A stretch of DNA of 64,000 nucleotides from Casuarina equisetifolia (lineage: Eukaryota > Streptophyta > Magnoliopsida > Fagales > Casuarinaceae). Within the stretch, counting starts at the first letter, position 1, and every line of letters starts with the position of its first letter. The notes under the pieces are model-generated. The model did no database searches, was not told where the DNA came from, and saw nothing but the letters and a program-made list of their open reading frames with translations. Positions 57,634 through 64,000 of this stretch are shown here, piece by piece. The DNA lies in NCBI GenBank assembly GCA_028551475.1, contig CM052357.1, forward strand, positions 15,857,931 through 15,921,930, written 5' to 3'. The translations under genes were made by a program, and so were the position numbers.

Positions 57634-59269
57634 GAGGAGGTGTAAGGGATACACCAAGTTTGTTTTAACTTTTTTGTTACGTTTTTCATATACTCTTTAT
57701 GTTAGAATACATACATATAAAGTTTTAAGTTCAGAGCCATAGTCACTAATGTTAACAGTTTCCTCAGTAGCGTTTACAAGAAGGCATTGACCTTCAGAAT
57801 GATGATCTAAATTATACTTTAGACCAATCGGTACCAATTTATAAAACTGGCCAGGTATTTAATTGTGACATCAACTGACCTGTCGTCACAACTCATCTGT
57901 TCGAACTTGATTAAGAATTTCGATACCTACATGTCTATTACATCAGCAAAAAAAATTAATTTATAGCTCCAGCATGCGTCAGTGATGATTGAGGTTGGAT
58001 CTGGTCCCTGTTCATTCTGTCCCTTGTGCATATTGTTTCTTTACAACTCACCAAACAAAAGGATGAGAGAATAAGCATTACAGTTTTAATCTTGGACATT
58101 TCTCTCCCTGTGCATCCAATTATTCTATATTTTTTTGCTAGCTAGTAAAAGAAATTTGTCAAGAATGACGATACCAAAACTTGCTCACTATGGCAGTGAC
58201 AGTCACTGACGATTGAATGATTCCATTAAGAACTGGAGATTTTATTACTTTGGAGATCAAAAAGACCCACATTTTTTTTTTTGCCTTTTCTGAATGTCCA
58301 AGGTTTTTTCAATATTTTTTAGACATACCAAGCATAGCTAGGAATATACCCAAGTGACACTTTATAGGATCTCTTGGATAAGACAAAAAAACATCTAAAA
58401 TCCTTAGTTTTAAGAATTTACGTTATCACAGCTTTAATCCTGCACAATTTCTATCGCAGCTCTTAGTTGTAACCGTATGAACACGATGGTAGAGGATGAT
58501 TTTCTTTTCATGGACAGAATGAATTCTAAATCTCCTTCATGGTGGAACTAAAATAACGTTAAGAGTACACGATCATTCGTTGATGATCCTAGCTCGTATA
58601 GGATAGATGTTGTTACTTCCTAGAAACTTCTGATTACATTCGTGGAGCAATCCAGGGTTTGTATCCGTAGAAAAATGACCACTAGCTGAAGCTTTTCCGT
58701 GCCAAAAGTTGTTTTGCTCATTTGACTTGTACAATCAAGTCGGCGAGAATAAAAATGCATGGGAGCCACAACACAGCAATAAAAAAACACTATTATCTAA
58801 GCATATTTACTTAAAAAGTTATTTATAAATAGATGAGTTTCTTCACTTAACACCTTAGAATTTTAAGTAAATATGAACCATTTTCTATAATGTTTAACAA
58901 AATATCATTTGCTTTAGATGTTACATATATCAATAGCTCACATCCTCATGCAATATTACCAACCCACACGCAAGCATCTTACGTATTAATCTGTTCTATG
59001 AAAAACCTCGGCGACCTTGGAATACCATAAGGTGTATAATATGCAACTAAGTAGGACGTCCAACAAAATATTATTAGGCCTTCGGCCCAAGGTGTTAAAC
59101 AAAAATAAAAGAAAAATCATTTTAACAATGAACTTATTCATTGGAGAATATTGGAGGTGGCTAGAATGTTGAGGAGAAAGGCTTTAACGAATATTTGTAG
59201 CTTCTACTAGTTTTTACCTTTTATTTTCTTCATTTATTTATGTACAAATCCAAACTTACATATCCAAGT

Positions 59270-59335
59270 GTCAAATCTAAGATCATGAGGTTTCAGGTCC
59301 TGGGTCCTACTAACTTACCACTAAGCTAACATATA
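59270..59335 (-). repeat. Possible tRNA-derived SINE head (weak)
   Basis: On the minus strand, GTTAGCTTAGTGGTAAG fits a polymerase III A box (TRGCNNAGTGG). About 30 bases on, GGACCTGAAACCTCATGATC resembles a decayed B box in the context often seen in plant tRNA-like repeats. No acceptor stem can be folded, so it is not a working tRNA. A chance match is possible. Confidence 0.3.
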
Positions 59336-59428
59336 ACCAACGTTATTTTTCATTTTATATGAATGGTCTTTACTTATGTGATTTAAAACTTAGCGTGTGC
59401 TTGGGGGAGGTTGCATCTTATCATAAAA

Positions 59429-59633
59429 TGACAATGAGTATGAGAAACTCTCTTTCTATTGACATTGCACTGCAATAGACTATACAATGTCAGGTCTTTA
59501 TATAGACCTACAATGATGCTTTACATGGAAAATCTAATAATGATGATATGGAGAAATATTCACATTAGTTGTAATATGAAAATTTAGTCAATATCACATT
59601 ATGCAATATTCTATAATGTAATATTCCATAACA
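59429..59633 (-). repeat. Copia-3 3' LTR (about 205 bp)
   Basis: On the minus strand it begins TGTTATGGAATATTACATT directly after the purine tract and ends near CTCATTGTCA at 59429. The inner boundary is clear; the outer boundary is inferred from the terminal CA. Confidence 0.7.
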
Positions 59634-59645
59634 CTTCCCCTCAAG
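59634..59645 (-). other. Copia-3 polypurine tract
   Basis: CTTGAGGGGAAG on the minus strand abuts the LTR start. Confidence 0.75.
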
Positions 59646-61010
59646 CCATAAATTTAAACAAGTCAAATACTTTAAGCTTGGAGAGAAGGTATCAATGCTA
59701 CCTACTACAAAGGGCTTTAGTGAATAAGTTTGTAGGCTACTCCTTGGTGGAGATATGACATGTTGCAATGGCTCCTTAATTCAGCTTTTCCTTACTACTT
59801 TGTTATCACAAAACAATAAGGTTGGCTATTAAAGGTAAAATCCAAAATCTTTGAGCAACCTTATAATCCATACTATCTCACAAGTGGTGACATACATGAC
59901 TCGATATTTAGCTTTTGAGGAGGAAAAGGAAACAATGGCTACTTTTATGATTGCCAAGATATCGAGGAATCCCTAAGCATTATACAGAAACCGATGGTGG
60001 ATCTTTATGTCATGGGGCAGGTGCTATAGTTAGAGTCACAATAGGTACCTTTAATTTAGATGGAATAGAAGCCCAAGGCCAGGATAACTTTTGAAATAGT
60101 TGATCATTTCCAAAGTCACCTTAATGTGTGATTACTTTGGTGTATGCACGAACTAACTAAGTAATTGAACTAGAAAGTGATATCGGGTTTGGTAAGCATT
60201 AAATAAATTAGCCTCCCAACTAACCTTTGATAAGTCCAAGGATCTTCAAGTAGCAAATCATGATTTTCTTCCTTAGAGTTGAAATCATATTCAATACTTG
60301 TACATTTCTTGTTTTGCTCTATAGGAATTTGAAGGTTTGGAGCTTGCTAAGCCTACCTCGAAGTTGAACTCCAAAGTGCATTTTCATTGACTCGGAGAAA
60401 TGCCATGTGGGTAATGGGTAATCTTAATTCCAAGGAAGAATTTTGATTGCCCAAGATCTTCATAGAAAAACTAGAATTCACGTAGGCCTTTAGACATGAG
60501 ATTTTTTGTTTGGTTGTTCCTTATAATCAAAATACCATTAACATATATGAGTGAAGTAACAAAAGAACTCTTTTGCCACTTGGTGAAAAGAGAATAGTTG
60601 TGTCAAGACTATTGGAATCTATATGCAAGAAGAAAAGTGGTGAACTTGGCATTCTACTACTAACAAGCTTGCTTTAGACCATATAGAAATTTTTGCAATT
60701 GATAGATAAATCCCTTTCCTTGATTGCGAAATTTGAGGGGAAACTTCTTGTAAACTTCCTTAAACAGGTTAATGTGAAAAAAAAGCATACTGCACATCCA
60801 TTTGAAATAGTAGCCAATGATGAATAGCAAAAATGGTGACAAGGAGCCAGATGGTGACATCCTTGGTTATGGATGAAAAAGTCTCTTGATAATCAAAACC
60901 CTATTATTAATTATATCCTTTTATAACCAACCTGATCCTATAATGTTTAATAGACTTATCAACATGATATTTTACCTCATTTATAACCAACAAGACATTG
61001 ACTAAGGGGT
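59646..61010 (-). pseudogene. Copia-3 reverse transcriptase and RNase H remnants
   Basis: On the minus strand the end of RT motif 5 reads FLYGLKQAC (60660-60690), preceded by FHINLFKEVYKKFPLKFRNQ. RNase H is readable near 59850-59960 as SSSKAKYRVMYVTTCEIVWI, where relatives have S-S-A-E-A-E-Y, so both acidic residues are replaced by Lys. Nearer the LTR come PTNLFTKAL and a KLKVFDLFKF tail. Many stops interrupt the frames. No Y-V-D-D box could be read with confidence. Confidence 0.8.
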
Positions 61011-62570
61011 AAAAGAACTATATCCTAGGTGTGATTAGCCTCAAAAGTAGCAAACTCATTATGTATGGTATTAAGAATGGAAAAGATGAAGCAATGAAGT
61101 GTTGGTAATGTGGGTTGCATCGGTCAAGAGAGATATAGTCAAAAATAAGATAAAGGGAAGTGAAAGAGGTAGAGGGTAAGGTTGAACATATATAGTTAAT
61201 AGTCCAAATGGGTGGTTAAGTAGTATCGTTGGATTGATGGATGACAATAGGTAAGGTGAGAGTGGGAGCCAAATCGGAAGTGGGGGTAGGAGTAGCAATA
61301 TATGGTGTTGGAAGCGAGGTTGGAATAGAAACATTCGAAGGAGGACTGGAGTAGTAGGGGTAAATAAGGTGAGTCAGGAAAAAGAGGTTCATTAACAAGT
61401 GACAAAGATGGGGAGTATACTTCCATAGGTGGTATGATGGAAGCTAATGAGGTGGTTGTGCTATCAAGGGAAAATGATGAAGGTGAGGATGCAAAAGGAC
61501 AAACATCCTTTTGAAAAATGACAACATGGCTAACAAAAAAATTACCTAAGGCAAGATCAAAAAGTTTGTAACCTTTTTGATACAAGGGGTAACTTATGAA
61601 GACATAAGAAACTAGCCTAAGGCTAAACTTATCACACACACCTAGGGTGGTGGCGTAACATTAACAACCAAAAACATATAAATGATAAAAAAAGATGAGG
61701 TGTCTTGAAGAGATGCTCATAAGAGGTAATGCCACCCAAAGGAGAAAACAAAAGATGATTAATGAAATATGTGGCAATAAATTTATGCATTTGCCCCAAA
61801 AATATGGTTAGAGATGATCCTAGAAAAGTAAGGCATGGACAACATCCAATGAGTGACAGTATTTGCATTGAACCATTCCATTTTATTGGGGAGTGTGAAC
61901 ATAAGAACTCTTATAAATGATATCTTTCAAAAGGAGAAAAGAGAAATACTTAGAGGAGAAAAATTTAGTGTTATTGTCAAAGTGAATGCACTTAATAGTG
62001 GTGCTAAACTAGAAGTGGACCATGGAGAAGAAAGTTTGAATTTTTGAAAAAACTTGGCTTTTAAAATGTAGTAAAAAAGTCAAAGTGACATGAGAAAAGT
62101 CATCAACAATGGTAAAAAAATATCAAGCACCATCATAATTGAGATTTCTATGAGAATCTCAAACATCCATATAAACTAGCTCAAAAATATATTTGGTTGC
62201 AATGATGCTTAATAGAAAAAAGGCAAGAGGTTGTTTTCCAAGTGACATATGTCACAAGAAAAAAAAGTTGGACAAGAAATTGTTTTCCCATATGCTAAAT
62301 AAAATTTCAATGAGGAATGGCTAAGACGTTTATGCTAAAGTAAATAATTATTATTCAAAATTGAGTTACAAGGAGGGGATTTCTTGACATTACATAAAAG
62401 GTTCAAAATTAAAGATAAATAACTAGAAAAAATATAATTAAAATTATTAGGAAAGATTAAACAAAGAAAATAAAGTGCCCTAATCATACGATCTTGAAAA
62501 ACATAGAAATCATCAAAAAAAAGAGAGACATAATGATTATTAAGGGTGAGCTTCCAAATGGACAAAGGTT
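61011..62570 (-). pseudogene. Copia-3 integrase remnant
   Basis: The minus-strand frame at 61639-61196 begins SYVFISYPLYQKGYKLFDLA and continues FFVSHVVIFQKDVCPF, the conserved segment after the integrase core (F-L-G-Y-x-x-x-x-K-G-Y-R-x-Y-D). Upstream, 61868-61632 shows FIATYFINHLLFSPLGGITS (A-x-Y-L-I-N-R-x-P). The N-terminal region near 62335-62565 is readable only as fragments. Ser/Pro-rich linker sequence follows the core, as in other Copia elements. Confidence 0.8.
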
Positions 62571-62625
62571 ATGCCTAAAGCTAGGAGCAAACAATTTTTT
62601 TTTTTAAATGTAACAATGTATTAGG

Positions 62626-62835
62626 CTAGAATTGGTCAATATGGGTGATGGGGCTATAGGTTTGATTAGGTAAATGTATGGAAATAGGTGATGCACTAGC
62701 ATAACTTGAGCTTAATAAATTTAAGTTACATGTAACATGGTCAGTAGTCCCATAATCAATAATCCAATTGTAAGTAAAATGGGCCGAGGGTGAAGAAAAA
62801 CTTGCAAAATTGGCGATGGGTTTGGAAGGGCCCAT
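62626..62835 (-). pseudogene. Copia-3 protease remnant
   Basis: NWIIDYGTTDHVTCNLNLL is the Copia protease active site, with Tyr in place of the Ser of D-S-G (a C-to-A change on the coding strand). ISIHLPNQTYSPITHI is the following conserved strand. The enzyme would cut the polyprotein. Confidence 0.85.
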
Positions 62836-64000
62836 CTAGTTCAGCAAGGTCACCAACTTCTATTACTACTTAGTAGATAAGGCAAGGCCCGAATTCCTAG
62901 ACTAGATGAAGTAGGCCCAAGTAAGACTAAGCTAGGGTATGGGACAGTGAAGGTCCACTAAGAAAAGAAGGTCTAATGTAAGACCCAACAACATAAAATT
63001 GATCTAGGTGCTAAGACCCAAATCTAATAGGATTAGAAAATACCATAGCTTTGGCGGAAGTTTGGTGTCACAGGCCTATTGGACTTCTAACAAGAGCCTC
63101 CCTCTTTCTATTTAGGATTCTAGGCTAGAGGATAACCCACTAAGAGAAAACAAGCCTCATTGACATGGCCCAATTTCTTATAGTGGGTATAGGTGGGTTT
63201 CTATACAGATTAGGTGTCAATAGGTGGGCCTAGACTGCACTAAGTAGGCCCATGAGTAGAGGGCTAAGTGTATCCATAGGGCTAAACTAGCTTAGGCCAT
63301 GGGTGTGACCTTACTCGAACCAACCCACAAGGGAGCCTTCTCTCTAGCTGGATTATAGATCGTCACCAATGTTGTAATGTAGGTTGGTGAAGCTAGTAGC
63401 TTCACTAGAGAGGCCACCACTATGTTGGTGAAGCTTCTACTTGGAGAAAGCATAGGTGTTCTTTAGCAATAGTAGCATCTCTTGTGAGAGCACCTATGTG
63501 CATAGGTTTTAAAATTTGTTAAGGAGGCCAATAAGGAATTTCACAGATTTCTCCTTTTGTTTACGAGATCGAAGATGGTCATTGCAGGTTCAATGATCAC
63601 AATCGCATTGGACTAGGGTCTATTAGGTGTTAAGATTACTTCAAAGAACTTTGAGGCAAATGAAAACCTAGCTAGTTGCAAATCAACAAGTGCTTGACAA
63701 AAACCATATTGTTGCATGACTTTGTTGAAGGACTTACAAAGTAATTCCTAGATTTTGGTGACTGATTTTAGGGTGAGAAGCTAAGTTCTTGAGTGAATGC
63801 TCCACTGAATTGATGAGTGAGTTTTTCATAGCGGTGTGAACTTGGGCCCATTGGTTTGTCGCATTAGAATCAACCAATGGTTGAGGTAATGTGTTGGTAA
63901 TGAACCTAAGCTTGTTTTGGGTGAGGAAAACAGTCCTCACTTGATCAACCTAAAGGTAGTAATTCAATTCTTGAATGAGATGGTGGGAGACAATACTCCC
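62836..64000 (-). pseudogene. Copia-3 gag remnant with damaged zinc knuckle, cut by the edge
   Basis: The frame at 63940-63734 reads VFLTQNKLRFITNTLPQPLV followed by NQWAQVHTAMKNSLINSVEH, the UBN2-type gag start of RE1-like Copia elements (N-K-L-x-F-I-x-G-x-x-x-x-P, then W-x-R-x-N-x-M-V-x-S-W-I-x-N-S). A zinc knuckle near 63150-63200 reads YTHYKKLGHVNEACF; both cysteines of the first pair are Tyr. Stops are frequent between. The true start is probably close to or beyond the window edge. Confidence 0.78.

Larger units (their letters stand above)
54904..59428. other. Intergenic region downstream of CYP78A, no gene recognised
   Basis: AT-rich with scattered mixed-composition patches (54940-55260, 55480-55930, 56080-56230, 57080-57300). 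None of the short ORFs resembles a known protein. A microsatellite and a tRNA-like trace inside it are listed separately. Confidence 0.5.
59429..64000 (-). mobile_element. Copia-3: degraded Ty1/Copia element, minus strand, cut by the right edge
   Basis: Read on the minus strand from the right edge: gag, zinc knuckle, protease, integrase, RT, RNase H, polypurine tract and 3' LTR, in Copia order. Every domain is broken by stops and frame changes. The 5' LTR and start of gag lie beyond 64000, so age and target duplication cannot be judged. Base composition is AT-rich, unlike the two GC-richer Copia elements, consistent with long decay. Confidence 0.88.

Noticed and set aside
1-64000. CRISPR arrays, bacterial defence islands, operons or integrated viruses
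   Set aside because: No regular direct repeats with spacers, no prokaryotic gene organisation, and all polymerase and integrase fragments have Copia or Gypsy domain order; no pararetrovirus movement or coat protein is visible.

Overview
The window is nuclear DNA from a flowering plant, almost certainly a eudicot. It is AT-rich, its genes are split by GT-AG introns, and more than half of the length is LTR-retrotransposon sequence in various states of decay. No rRNA, CRISPR array, operon or bacterial or viral gene organisation is visible. The species cannot be fixed from the sequence alone. Two cellular genes are supported. One is a four-exon gene at 4935-8593 for a two-pass membrane protein of the Arabidopsis At1g16860-like family. 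The other is a two-exon cytochrome P450 of family CYP78A at 52633-54647, closest to the CYP78A6/A8/A9 group, with a good TATA box and all P450 signature motifs intact.

Layout. 1-918: minus-strand Copia gag remnant running off the left edge, with its probable 5' LTR at 919-2581. 2976-~4050: a related LTR. 4935-8593: membrane-protein gene. 8594-10610: unassigned, with a 21-bp minisatellite. 10611-~25965: a nest of retroelements. Its core is an eroded Ty3/Gypsy element (13367-~21937), broken by a long LTR of the same broad type as the left edge (17267-18910) and by a ~1.5-kb repeat called family C here (19404-~20943). A second long LTR (10611-13366, itself carrying a family C piece) abuts its 5' LTR, two more family C copies lie head to tail at 22377-25342, and a Copia RNase H scrap follows. 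26159-28726: another LTR-type repeat. 28727-35686: mostly featureless.

35692-40977: a complete but dead Copia element (Copia-1) with 405-bp LTRs and a CTTAT target duplication. 40983-46164: no gene recognised. 46170-51823: a second complete Copia element (Copia-2) with 235-bp LTRs that differ at about two positions and a CTTTT target duplication. Its 3' half is still an open frame of 773 codons; its 5' half is full of stops. 51829-54647: CYP78A promoter and gene. 54648-59428: no gene recognised. 59429-64000: a third Copia element (Copia-3), on the minus strand, cut by the right edge.

The two cellular genes have no evident functional link. The most useful context is that Copia-2, with nearly identical LTRs and lying in the same orientation, ends only about 0.8 kb upstream of the CYP78A start codon. 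I found no new non-transposon system. The least conventional item is repeat family C: conserved ends, no recognisable protein, one copy flanked by 13-bp direct repeats inside a Gypsy coding frame, and a tandem pair flanked by a 5-bp repeat.
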